DNA from: 66-474 sp035717365
GTDB taxonomy: Bacteria; Pseudomonadota; Gammaproteobacteria; Xanthomonadales; Rhodanobacteraceae
Assembly (NCBI GenBank): GCA_035717365.1
Contig: DASTIS010000230.1
Location: 13,979-77,978 of the forward strand
Direction of reading: 5' to 3'
Length of the DNA stretch: 64,000 bases
In this document: positions 28,367 to 36,505 of the stretch, piece by piece
Numbering within the stretch: the first letter of the stretch is position 1
Layout of the letters: every line of letters starts with the position of its first letter
The notes under the pieces: generated by a model
Told to the model about the DNA's origin: nothing
The model's database searches: none
Seen by the model: the letters and a program-made list of their open reading frames with translations, nothing else
Translations under genes and position numbers: made by a program

Positions 28367-28936
28367 CTACTGCTGTGGCGGCTGCGGCTCGCGCCGTGAT
28401 TCGGCCAGCTGACGCCGGTGTTGGCGGAACACCAGGTGCTCGATGCTCTGCCGGATCCCTTCGTCCAGCTCGTCGAAGGCGACGAATCCGCCGGCTCCCC
28501 GGGGGGCCGGCGCCACGCGCCCGGGCAGTTCGAGGGGCATCCCGACACAGCTGTCGAAATAGATGCGGACCAGCACCGCCATATCCGCTTCGGGCGCCTT
28601 CCAGTCGGGGATCACGATGCCGCGCGCATTGAAGCGCACCGTGCGCGGCGGCGGCATTTGCACGTGACCCAGCAGGTACCGGTTGAACATCGCCAGCAGA
28701 AGGTCCAGCTTGGCGTCGATGCGCGCCAGCGCGGCGGAGACGGCTTCATCCTCGGGCGGTTCGCTGCCGCCACGCTCGCCGAGCATGTTCAACGTGGCCA
28801 GGACGTCGGCATCCTGCTCTTCCATCCGTGCTTGCCGGGCTGGATCCAGTGGTGCATCAAGCGTCTCGCATTCAACGCGCATCGCTCCTTCCCAGGTGAT
28901 GCGATCGCCGAAGAACTGCCAAGGGTCGTGGGTCAT
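28367..28936 (-). CDS. Atypical PilZ-domain protein
   Basis: A 189-residue protein with an N-terminal helical region including a heptad-like stretch (SAALARIDAKLDLLLAMFNRYLL). A beta-rich C-terminal domain resembles PilZ: VRFNARGIVIPDW takes the place of the usual (D/N)xSxxG strand. The arginine-rich RxxxR c-di-GMP motif is not evident, so it may not bind the nucleotide directly. Xanthomonads are known to carry PilZ proteins of this helix-plus-PilZ type beside fleQ. The start at 28936 (MTHDPWQFF) has a GGGAG ribosome site; a GTG at 28963 is the alternative. It lies between fliT and fleQ on the same strand. Confidence 0.72.
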   Translation of the reverse strand: MTHDPWQFFGDRITWEGAMRVECETLDAPLDPARQARMEEQDADVLATLNMLGERGGSEPPEDEAVSAALARIDAKLDLLLAMFNRYLLGHVQMPPPRTVRFNARGIVIPDWKAPEADMAVLVRIYFDSCVGMPLELPGRVAPAPRGAGGFVAFDELDEGIRQSIEHLVFRQHRRQLAESRREPQPPQQ

Positions 28937-29059
28937 CCCGGGTTCTCCCGTGTTACGTGTCACGGTCGGTCGCAGCCGTTGCCGGATTGTATGCGATGAT
29001 GTTTGCGCATGGCTACGCGGCCTGTCGGGTCGCAGATGCGCAGCATGGCGCGACGGCGT

Positions 29060-29350
29060 TCAATCCTGCGCAGCGTCCAGGTAGGCGCTGGCGGCCGCAT
29101 AGGCGCGTTGTGAATCGAGCAGGTTTTGGCGTGCCTCGTCGTGGGCGGAGGCGATGATCGCCGACAGTTCCTTTTGTGCCGCATCGAGCTGCGGGAGCAA
29201 CCGCGGCGCGTCCGCGTGCGTGTACAGGCCGGGCTTGAGCAGCTGTGCGCGACGCTCGTGGAGGCGCCCGAAATGCGGCCAGTCCGCTGCCTTCGCCGCT
29301 GCCAACATCGCGCGGGTCAGGTCCAGTGCTTCGGTCAACGGCGAGTTCAC
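29060..29350 (-). CDS. FliT-like export chaperone, second copy
   Basis: A 96-residue helical protein starting at a GTG whose bases overlap the stop of the preceding copy (GTGA). Its first 60 residues align without gaps to the upstream gene (LTEALDLTRAML, ADWPHFGRLHERRAQLLKPGLYTHADAP), then the C-termini diverge. FliT-family proteins are small helical chaperones for FliD that can also bind regulators and FliI. The position after fliS supports that role. Whether this copy still binds FliD or has been re-purposed cannot be told from sequence. Confidence 0.75.
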   Translation of the reverse strand: MNSPLTEALDLTRAMLAAAKAADWPHFGRLHERRAQLLKPGLYTHADAPRLLPQLDAAQKELSAIIASAHDEARQNLLDSQRAYAAASAYLDAAQD

Positions 29351-29661
29351 GGCGTCACTTCCGCCGATCGCCATGGGTCCCGCGGCTCCGGCAGTGCTTC
29401 CACCAGGGCCTCGCTGATCGGCCCCAACATTTCCGCGGCGTCGTTGAGTGCGTCGTCGTCGTGCCGGATTGCGGCCAGTTCGGTCTGCGCTGCAAATAAT
29501 TGCGGCAGCCGCCACGGTGCGTCGGGGCATGTGTAAAGCCCGGGCTCGATCAGTTTTGCACGGCGCTCCTGGAGGTACCGGAATTCCGGCCAGTCGCAGG
29601 CTTGCGCCGCCGCCAACATCGCGTAGGTCAGGTCCAGCACTTCGACCAGTGGCGTCGTCAT
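29347..29661 (-). CDS. fliT: FliT-like export chaperone, first copy
   Basis: A 104-residue predicted helical protein (MTTPLVEVLDLTYAML, CDWPEFRYLQERRAKLIEPGLY) in the fliT position directly after fliS, with a four-base ATGA overlap. The acidic C-terminal tail (ISEALVEALPEPRDPW) differs from the next copy. The start at 29661 gives the overlap and aligns with the second copy. The call rests on position, size and the paralogue; sequence signatures in FliT are weak. Confidence 0.78.
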   Translation of the reverse strand: MTTPLVEVLDLTYAMLAAAQACDWPEFRYLQERRAKLIEPGLYTCPDAPWRLPQLFAAQTELAAIRHDDDALNDAAEMLGPISEALVEALPEPRDPWRSAEVTP

Positions 29662-30086
29662 GGCGCGATGTCCGCCGGCGACCGCGGATCGTGCAGGGCG
29701 GCCGGGATTTCTGCCCACGCGCCGCGGATGGGCCGCAGCAGGTCCGCTACTTCGTCCAGGGTCGCGATGTCGTCATGCAGGTTGGCGTACAGCAGGCGAC
29801 GGCCCATGTATTCGTACAGCGAATCCAGGCGTGCCGCCAATTCGCCGCCGCGGTCATGGTCGAGGCTGCTGCGCAAGCCGCCGATGATTTCGATGCTGCG
29901 CGAGATGCACTCGCCCTTCGCGGCGATCTCGCCGCGCTGCATGTGCCCGCGCGCGCTGGCGATGCGGCTGAGCGCACCGTCGAACAGCATCGCCGTCAGT
30001 TGGTGCGGGTTGGCCGACTCGACGCCGCCGTGCGTGCGCACGCGGCTGTACTGGTGGATGGCTTGGGCTGAGTGGGGGTTGGCCAT
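29658..30086 (-). CDS. fliS: Flagellin export chaperone FliS
   Basis: Cytosolic chaperone that binds the C-terminus of flagellin and prevents premature polymerisation. The 142 residues carry the family landmarks YSRVRTHGGVESANPHQLTAMLFDGAL and the SLYEYMGRRLLYANLHDD motif (in pieces). It lies 31 bases after fliD and overlaps the first fliT-like gene. Confidence 0.95.
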   Translation of the reverse strand: MANPHSAQAIHQYSRVRTHGGVESANPHQLTAMLFDGALSRIASARGHMQRGEIAAKGECISRSIEIIGGLRSSLDHDRGGELAARLDSLYEYMGRRLLYANLHDDIATLDEVADLLRPIRGAWAEIPAALHDPRSPADIAP

Positions 30087-30117
30087 GGGGGGAGCCTCGG
30101 GATCGATCGCCGCGCGT

Positions 30118-31536
30118 TCACTTGCTGCCGGGTGGCTTGTACATGCTGGCCAGCATGTCCAGCTGTGAGCTCAGGAAGCTGCTGGTCTGGTTCATCTGCG
30201 ACATGGTCACGTCGAGCGCGGTGAATTGCTTGAGATAGCGGTCCTGGACGCTCTGCATGCGTGCGTCCAGCCGGGCTTGCTGCTGGTCGAGCTGCTTGCC
30301 GCGTGCATCCAGGCTGTCGCTGCGGATGTCGAGCAGGCCGCCGGTGCCGAGGTAGCCGTCGAGCAGGTTGTCCAGCTTGCCGGCGTAGCCCAGGTCGCCA
30401 CCGAACAGGTTGGCCACCTGGGCGGGTTGCGAACCCAGGGCACCGCCGAGCTTGTTGGCGTCCAGTTGCAGCGTGCCGTCGGCCTGCAAATTGACGCCGA
30501 TGTCGCCCAGCGTGCGCAGGCCCGACGTGTTGCTGCCGGCGACATCGGCCAGTACCGACGAGAGCTGCGAGCGGATGCCAAGCAGGCTGGCATCGCCCAG
30601 CAGCGGCCCGGCGGTCTTGCTGCCGGGGTCGTAGCTGGCCAGTTGCCCGGCGCCTCGAACGAAATTGTTGTAGGCGTTGACGAATGCCTGGACCAGGTTT
30701 TGCGTCGACGTCGCGTCGCGGCCCACGGTCAGGGTCTCGGTCTGGCCGGGTTCCGCGCTGGCGATGTTCAAGGTGACGCCATCGATGGCGCCGTCCACGA
30801 CATTGTCGGGGGAGGTGCTGGTGAAGCCGTCGATGTTGACCTGGGCATCCGTCGCCGCGTTCTGCAAGGTCAGGTTGCCAGTGTTCGTCGAGGCATCCCA
30901 GCTCAACGCGTTCAGGCCGCCGTCGCCGCCGCTTGCACTGATGCTGAAAGCATTGGCGACTCCGGTTGCGGTCGAAGTCAGCACCAGGTGGTCGCCGTCC
31001 GTGGCGTGCACGATGGTGGCGCCGACGCCGGGGTTGCCGCTGGCGCCGTTGATGGCGTCACGGATGCCGGAAAGGGTGTTGTTGCCCGAATCAATGTCGA
31101 TGGCGATCGAATCGCCACCAACGGAAAGCGTGAGGGTGCCGGTACCCACGGCGGCATCGTCGGCGTACGCGGCGGAAGTCAGTTTCTGGGCCGCAGCGGT
31201 CTGCAGCACCTCGATCTGGTAACGGCCGGGCATCGCGTTGGCGCCGGCCGTGGCGGTGAAGAGGTCCGTATCGCTCGAAGTCGCGGTGTACTTCGTGAAG
31301 GCGCTGCCGTCGGCCAGCGATGACAAGCTGCTTTGCAACGCCGCCAACAGCGATTTCAGAGAGCCGATCGCCGAGGTCTGGTTGGTGACATAGGCACGCT
31401 GGTTGTCGATCTGGGCCTGTGCCGGTTGGCGCTCTGCATCCACCAGTTTCGAGACGAGCGTATTGACGTCCAGCCCCGAGCCGATGCCTGGCGAACTGAT
31501 GAGTCCGGTGCCTGGGTTGGTGCTGATGGTGGACAT
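30118..31536 (-). CDS. fliD: Filament cap protein FliD
   Basis: Capping protein at the filament tip that guides flagellin insertion. The 472-residue protein has the conserved N-terminus (SSPGIGSGLDVNTLVSKLVDAER) and Flagellin_IN-like beta repeats in the middle. The C-terminal coiled coil ends with ALDVTMSQMNQTSSFLSSQLDML. It is first gene of fliD-fliS-fliT-fliT, with a sigma-54 promoter at 31594-31609. Confidence 0.95.
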   Translation of the reverse strand: MSTISTNPGTGLISSPGIGSGLDVNTLVSKLVDAERQPAQAQIDNQRAYVTNQTSAIGSLKSLLAALQSSLSSLADGSAFTKYTATSSDTDLFTATAGANAMPGRYQIEVLQTAAAQKLTSAAYADDAAVGTGTLTLSVGGDSIAIDIDSGNNTLSGIRDAINGASGNPGVGATIVHATDGDHLVLTSTATGVANAFSISASGGDGGLNALSWDASTNTGNLTLQNAATDAQVNIDGFTSTSPDNVVDGAIDGVTLNIASAEPGQTETLTVGRDATSTQNLVQAFVNAYNNFVRGAGQLASYDPGSKTAGPLLGDASLLGIRSQLSSVLADVAGSNTSGLRTLGDIGVNLQADGTLQLDANKLGGALGSQPAQVANLFGGDLGYAGKLDNLLDGYLGTGGLLDIRSDSLDARGKQLDQQQARLDARMQSVQDRYLKQFTALDVTMSQMNQTSSFLSSQLDMLASMYKPPGSK

Positions 31537-31593
31537 GAAAAGGTGGCTCCGGAATCGTGGTGATGGAAATTCGACGGTGATCGCAGTGCATCA

Positions 31594-31609
31594 AGCAATT
31601 CGCGTACCA
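31594..31609 (-). promoter_or_regulatory. Sigma-54 promoter of fliD operon
   Basis: The minus strand reads TGGTACGCGAATTGCT: one mismatch (T for C) from TGGCACG-N4-TTGCT, with GG and GC at exact spacing. The predicted start near 31583 leaves a 47-base leader. Confidence 0.82.
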
Positions 31610-31686
31610 CTCGCGAGCCGCGTGTCGATCAAGGTTTGCGGGCCTCCGGCGTTCGTCATTTCCGTGAAAACGGTCTATTGCCTGTC

Positions 31687-31716
31687 CCGCCGGCGGCGAA
31701 CGATTGCCGCCGGCGG
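31687..31716 (-). terminator. Hairpin after fliC
   Basis: Perfect 11-base arms (CCGCCGGCGGC / GCCGCCGGCGG) around an eight-base loop, 14 bases after the fliC stop. There is no T tract, so it may act with Rho or stabilise the flagellin mRNA 3' end. Confidence 0.65.
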
Positions 31717-31730
31717 AACCCGGTTGCCGC

Positions 31731-33110
31731 TTACTGCAGAAGCTTCAGCACCAGCTGCGGCGCCGCGTTGGCCTGGGCCAGCATCGACACGCCTGCCTGT
31801 TGCAGGATCTGCGCCTGGCTCATCGAGGCCGTCTCCGATGCGAAGTCGGTGTCTTCGATGCGGCTGCGGGAAGCCGACAGGTTTTCCGAGATCGCCTGCA
31901 GGTTCGAGATGGTCGAGTCGAAGCGGTTCTGGATGGCGCCGAGATCGCTGCGCACCGAGCTGACCGTGGACAGCGCCGCGTCGACGCGGTTGATCACGTC
32001 GTTCGCGTCAGCCACCGAGGTGACGTCGACGTCGGACAGGCTGCCCGATACCTGCGTCGTGCCGGCGGTGAAACCGAGCGCGGTGAAGTCCGTGCCAGTG
32101 CCGCCGATGGTCAACGTGCTCTGCGACTGGATCTGCAGCGCGCCGGTGCCGTCGAGGTAGGCGGTCACGCCGCTGATGCCCTCGGCGTTGATGCCGTCGG
32201 CCAGCGACTGGGCGTCGGAGAACGTGCCGACGATGTCGGTGCCGTTGAGGCTGAGTTCGCCTGCAGCCAGATCCAGCATGCCGGTGGCTGCCGTAGCAGT
32301 GGCCGCGCCTGTGGTGTCGTCGGAATTACCATCGGTAATGGTGCCAGCGGTCAGGCCCATCAGGTTGTTGCCCGCGACCGATACATCCGCGCCCGCGGCG
32401 GCCAGATGCACTTCGCCCCCGACGTTGGACGCCGTGAGGTTGGCGATCCCTGCGGAGTTGATTGCGGAAACGAGGCTGTCGACGTCGGTGAAGGTGCCGG
32501 TGATGTCGGTGCCACCCAGGGTCAGGTCGCCCGCGGCGAGAGTCAGGCCGGCGCTACCGAACGCACTGCTGACGTCCTGCGAAACCGTGGCCACCGAGCC
32601 GATCTGGCTGGCCTTGGTGCCTTGGGTCAGGTCGATGGTAATCGTCTCGCCGACGTTGGCGCCGACCTGAAAAGCGGCGGAACCGAAGCTGCCGTCCAGC
32701 ACGTGGCGACCGTTGAACGTGGTCTGCTGCGAGATGCGGGTGATCTCAGCGAGACGCTGCTGCACTTCGGCGTCCAGCGCAGCGCGATCGCTGTCGGAGT
32801 TGGTGGCGTTGGCCGACTGCACCGCCAACTGGCGGATGGCCTGCAGGTTGTTGGTCAGCTCGCCCAGCGCCGACTCCGTGGTCTGCGCCAGCGAAATGCC
32901 GTCGTTGGCGTTGCGCACGGCGGTGTTCAGGCCGTTGATCTGGGTGGTGAAGCGGGTCGAGATGGCGAGGCCCGCGGCGTCGTCCTTGGCGCTGTTGATG
33001 CGCAGGCCCGAAGACAGGCGCTGCATCGCGGTGGCCAGCGCGTTCTGCGACTGGTTGAGGTTGCGCTGAGCAGTCAGCGACATGATGTTGGTGTTGATGA
33101 CCTGAGGCAT
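31731..33110 (-). CDS. fliC: Flagellin FliC
   Basis: Major filament subunit, 459 residues. The N-terminal D0/D1 domain (MPQVINTNIMSLTAQRNL; GLRINSAKDDAAGLAI) and the C-terminal D1/D0 (SRIEDTDFASETASMSQAQIL; MLAQANAAPQLVLKLLQ) are canonical. The central region contains two Flagellin_IN-type units (about residues 188-222 and 278-312) that resemble each other closely. The start at 33110 is fixed by the conserved N-terminus and an AGGAG ribosome site; the open frame extends 27 codons further but overlaps the leader. Transcription is from a sigma-28 site. Only one flagellin gene is present in the window. Confidence 0.97.
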   Translation of the reverse strand: MPQVINTNIMSLTAQRNLNQSQNALATAMQRLSSGLRINSAKDDAAGLAISTRFTTQINGLNTAVRNANDGISLAQTTESALGELTNNLQAIRQLAVQSANATNSDSDRAALDAEVQQRLAEITRISQQTTFNGRHVLDGSFGSAAFQVGANVGETITIDLTQGTKASQIGSVATVSQDVSSAFGSAGLTLAAGDLTLGGTDITGTFTDVDSLVSAINSAGIANLTASNVGGEVHLAAAGADVSVAGNNLMGLTAGTITDGNSDDTTGAATATAATGMLDLAAGELSLNGTDIVGTFSDAQSLADGINAEGISGVTAYLDGTGALQIQSQSTLTIGGTGTDFTALGFTAGTTQVSGSLSDVDVTSVADANDVINRVDAALSTVSSVRSDLGAIQNRFDSTISNLQAISENLSASRSRIEDTDFASETASMSQAQILQQAGVSMLAQANAAPQLVLKLLQ

Positions 33111-33420
33111 GGGAAGGTTCTCCTGACGGTACGTTGTGCCGGACTTCCGGCGTGGGTCGTTCCGGCGGTGCTTCCGAAGTACCGGTTGCATGCCGCCTCG
33201 GAGATTGTTTCGGCACGTGGGTGGCGAACTTGAGTGCCGGATGAAGTCGTTTCGTCGTTGTCAACGCCGCTGCCGCGCCATGCCGCAGCAGGGGTCGACG
33301 CGCTGTTCCGGGGTGCCGCGATGCGTGTGACGAGCGCGTCGAGTGCAGCGCCGACGGCCGGATGGTTCGACGCGAGGCCGCGCGGAGAACCCACGCTGGC
33401 CGCGGTCGTGTCGCGCCGCC
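33111..33420. promoter_or_regulatory. fliC leader and flgL-fliC intergenic region
   Basis: A 310-base gap. It contains the fliC ribosome site, an 88-base leader and the sigma-28 promoter at 33207-33233. The portion 33240-33420, next to flgL, is GC-rich with no gene, no convincing hairpin and no second promoter that I can see. Confidence 0.6.
33207..33233 (-). promoter_or_regulatory. Sigma-28 (FliA) promoter of fliC
   Basis: On the minus strand, TCAAG at 33233-33229, a 14-base spacer, then GCCGAAAC. The predicted start is about 33198. Flagellin genes are the classical FliA target, so this site anchors the pattern used for the other candidates. Confidence 0.9.
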
Positions 33421-34608
33421 TTACTTCAGGAAATCGAACAGCGACATGCCCTGAACTTTGATGTAGGTCTGCTGCGCGGCCTGCAGCGCCACCTGCTGCA
33501 GGTTCAATTTGCCGATGGCGCTGGCCATGTCGACGTCCTGCAGGTTGGAGATCGCGCCCTGGTTCTGGACGTGCAGATCGGCCTCGGTGGATTTTTGCTG
33601 GTCCAGGGTATTCATCCGCGCGCCGATGCGGGCCTGCACGTCGAGCACGCGTTGCAGCGACCGGTCGATGCCCTCGATCTGGCGGTTGACGACATTGCTG
33701 GAAGCCGGACCCGGCGGCATGCTTTCGAAGGCATCGATCAATCTGCCGACGCTGGCGAACATGCTTTGCGTGGATCCCGATTGCACGGAGAGGGTATCGC
33801 CCGCGGCGGGTTCGCCGTCGAGCTGGATCTGCATGCCGCCGAACGCGATCGCGCCGTGGCCGTCGTAGCTGCCGGTGCCGGCGATGTTGCCGGCGCTGTC
33901 TGCAGCCTGCCATGTGCCGTCGGCCGCGAAAGTGATGGTGTACGCGCCGCCGGTGTAGGCGCCGCTGTCGATCACGCTGCTCGCGCCGACCACCAGCGCC
34001 CCGGTGTTGGTCGCGCCTGCCTGCACGGCAAAGCGGCCGTTGCCGGCCGGGATGTTCATGAACACGTCGCTGCCGGGGTCGCCCGTGGCTACCTGCATGC
34101 CGGGCGCGGCGGCAACCATGCGCTGGCCGTCATCGCCCTTGTACGAGACATCGAAGCCCGCGTTTTGCACGAATGGCGTGGCGCGCACCGCATTGCCTGC
34201 GAACAGGGCGTCGCCCTGCGCGTCGGTGCCGTTGGATACCTGCACGAGCTGTGAAAACAACTGGCGCAGTTCGGTGGCGGTGGCGACGCGGTCGCTCGGG
34301 GTCTGGCTGGCATTGGTGCCTTGCAGCGCAAGGGTACGCACGCGCTGCAGGATGCCGGTCACCTGGTTGAGCGAGGTTTCTTCCAGGCCGAGCCGGCCGT
34401 TGGCGCTGTCGATGTTGCGCTGGTATTGCTGGTTGGCCGCTTCCACGTGTTGCAGTTTCAGTACCTGGGCGGCGGCGACCGGGTCGTCGGAGGCATTGAG
34501 GATGCGCTTGCCGCTGCTCAGCTGCCGTTGCGTGTCGGCCATCTGTGACTGACGGTCGAGGATGTCGTTGATGGCGCTTTGCTGCATCCACGTGGTCGAT
34601 ATCCGCAT
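33421..34608 (-). CDS. flgL: Hook-filament junction protein FlgL
   Basis: Junction protein between hook and filament (395 residues). It has flagellin-like ends: MRISTTWMQQSAINDILDRQ with LSSGKRILNASDDPVAAAQ at the N-terminus, and ISNLQDVDMASAIGKLNLQQ with QGMSLFDFLK at the C-terminus. The variable centre carries two short beta-rich repeats. It is last in the flg operon, 4 bases after flgK. Confidence 0.96.
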   Translation of the reverse strand: MRISTTWMQQSAINDILDRQSQMADTQRQLSSGKRILNASDDPVAAAQVLKLQHVEAANQQYQRNIDSANGRLGLEETSLNQVTGILQRVRTLALQGTNASQTPSDRVATATELRQLFSQLVQVSNGTDAQGDALFAGNAVRATPFVQNAGFDVSYKGDDGQRMVAAAPGMQVATGDPGSDVFMNIPAGNGRFAVQAGATNTGALVVGASSVIDSGAYTGGAYTITFAADGTWQAADSAGNIAGTGSYDGHGAIAFGGMQIQLDGEPAAGDTLSVQSGSTQSMFASVGRLIDAFESMPPGPASSNVVNRQIEGIDRSLQRVLDVQARIGARMNTLDQQKSTEADLHVQNQGAISNLQDVDMASAIGKLNLQQVALQAAQQTYIKVQGMSLFDFLK

Positions 34609-34612
34609 GGCT

Positions 34613-36475
34613 TCAGCTCCTTACCGCGTTGATCAGGGTGTCGAAGAGGGTGTTTGCGGTGGCAATCACCTGTGCCGAGGCCTGGTAGGACTGTTGGTAA
34701 CGAATGAGGTTGCTGGCCTCCTCGTCGAGATTGACGCCGGCCACGGATTGCTGCGATTGCTGGGCCTGCTGGTAAAGACTGGTCTGCGCGTCCAGGTTCA
34801 TCTTGGCTTGTGCGCCCATGGTGCCGGTGCCGGCAACCAGGCTGGCGTAGGCATCGCCGGCCGAAACCGTGCCGCCGCCGAGCACGCCGAGGTCGGCGGT
34901 CTTGCCCAGCGCCAGCGCATTGCTGTTGTCGCCGGCACCGTCGCTGTTGCTCCTGACGGTGAAGCCGTCACCGGCGGCAGGCGCGCCATCCAGCGCGAGG
35001 CTCCAGCCATTCAACTGGATCGGCGATGCGGGGGTGTAGGGGTAACTGCCCGTGCCGTTGATCGAATAAGTGGTGGCGTCGATGAAATCGATTTGCGCCG
35101 TCGCCTGCAGGTTGGCGTCGCCGACATCGGTGACGTTCAGCTCTGCGACGCTCGCCTGGTTGCCGCTGGCGGCGACGGCCTTGACCGGTGCCGCCAACGC
35201 GAGCTGGCCTGGATCCGTGAGTGTCAGTTGCAGCCCGCCCGCTGCACCGAGTGTGGGCTGGATGCGGAAACTGTCACCGGCGGCGGCCGTGCCGGCGATA
35301 ACCAGGTGCAGGCCGTCGAAGCTGAGCGGGTCGGCGCTGGTGCCGCCGCCGGTCGCAGTGACCGGGCTGCCGCCGGTGGTACGCACCGACCAGGCGCTGC
35401 CGTCGTAGCGCAGGGTGTAGTCGCTCGCCTGCAGCGACCCGACATCCGTGATGGTGGCGCCGACCGTGGCGTTGCCGGTGTTGCCGCCCGCCGCCGATAC
35501 CTGCGGCGCGGGCAGCGTGAACATGTCGCCGCCGAGCTGGCCGTTCAAATCCATGCCCTGGCGGTGCTGCGCGTTCACCGCGCTGGCGAAGGCGATTGCG
35601 ATGCGTCCCAACTGGTTGCGCGCCGGTTCGAGCACGTTGCCGCGGTAATCGAGCAGGCCGCCCAGCGCGCCTCCCTGCAACTGGCCATCGAGGCTGGCGC
35701 CGGTGGATGAGGCCACGTTGGTGCGGGTAGCGTCGTAGGGATCGGGCACGGCTTTCAATGCGAGCGCGCTCGAGCCGCTGACCAGGGTCTGGCCATTGCC
35801 CGCAAACACGTTGATGCTGTTGCCCTGCGTCGAGGTGGTAATCCCGACTTGCGCGGACAGTTGCTGCAAAAGCTGATCACGACGATCAAGCAGGTCGTTG
35901 GGTGGGTTGCCGCCGGCAGCTTCGCTTGCGATCTGCTGGTTGAGGTCGGCGATGCCCTTGGCCAGGCCGTTGATGCTGGAGACGCTGTCGGCGACGCGCT
36001 GGTTGATCTGGCTCCATTGCCGGGCGAGCTGCTGGTCGAGGGTGTGGAAGGTGCCGACCAGCGATGTCGCGTTGCCCAGCACGGCCTGGCGCGTGGGCGT
36101 CGAAGTGGGGTTGTTGGCGGCGTCCTGGACACTCGAATAAAAACCGTCCATGGCCGACTGCACGTTGTTGTTTCCCCCCAGCAGGTCGTTGAGGTTGTCG
36201 GTGAGCTGGCTGAAGGTGGTGGCGCGTTGCAGCGACGAATCCTGGTTCCGGACCGCGGCGGTGAGGTACTGGTTGTATGCGCGCCGTACATCGACCACGT
36301 CCACGCCCTGGCCGATGAAGAAGTTGCCCGCACGCTGCGGGTCGCGCGTGGCCAGTGTGACCGTCTGCCGGCTGTAGCCCGGCGTGCTGGCGTTGGCGAT
36401 GTTGTGGCCGGTGGTAGCCAGCGCCACACGCGAGGCGAGCAGGCCGGAAATGCCGGTGCCGAGAAGGTCAGCCAT
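34613..36475 (-). CDS. flgK: Hook-filament junction protein FlgK
   Basis: First junction protein above the hook (620 residues). The N-terminal rod/hook motif GISGLLASRVALATTGHNIANASTPGYSRQ and the C-terminal VNLDEEASNLIRYQQSYQASAQVIATANTLFDTL (read in pieces) are canonical. The centre holds repeated beta modules. It follows flgJ by 30 bases, and a sigma-28 site inside the end of flgJ gives it separate late expression. Confidence 0.96.
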   Translation of the reverse strand: MADLLGTGISGLLASRVALATTGHNIANASTPGYSRQTVTLATRDPQRAGNFFIGQGVDVVDVRRAYNQYLTAAVRNQDSSLQRATTFSQLTDNLNDLLGGNNNVQSAMDGFYSSVQDAANNPTSTPTRQAVLGNATSLVGTFHTLDQQLARQWSQINQRVADSVSSINGLAKGIADLNQQIASEAAGGNPPNDLLDRRDQLLQQLSAQVGITTSTQGNSINVFAGNGQTLVSGSSALALKAVPDPYDATRTNVASSTGASLDGQLQGGALGGLLDYRGNVLEPARNQLGRIAIAFASAVNAQHRQGMDLNGQLGGDMFTLPAPQVSAAGGNTGNATVGATITDVGSLQASDYTLRYDGSAWSVRTTGGSPVTATGGGTSADPLSFDGLHLVIAGTAAAGDSFRIQPTLGAAGGLQLTLTDPGQLALAAPVKAVAASGNQASVAELNVTDVGDANLQATAQIDFIDATTYSINGTGSYPYTPASPIQLNGWSLALDGAPAAGDGFTVRSNSDGAGDNSNALALGKTADLGVLGGGTVSAGDAYASLVAGTGTMGAQAKMNLDAQTSLYQQAQQSQQSVAGVNLDEEASNLIRYQQSYQASAQVIATANTLFDTLINAVRS

Positions 36476-36505
36476 GTCCCTCGCTCCACAGGTGAATGTG
36501 CATTC

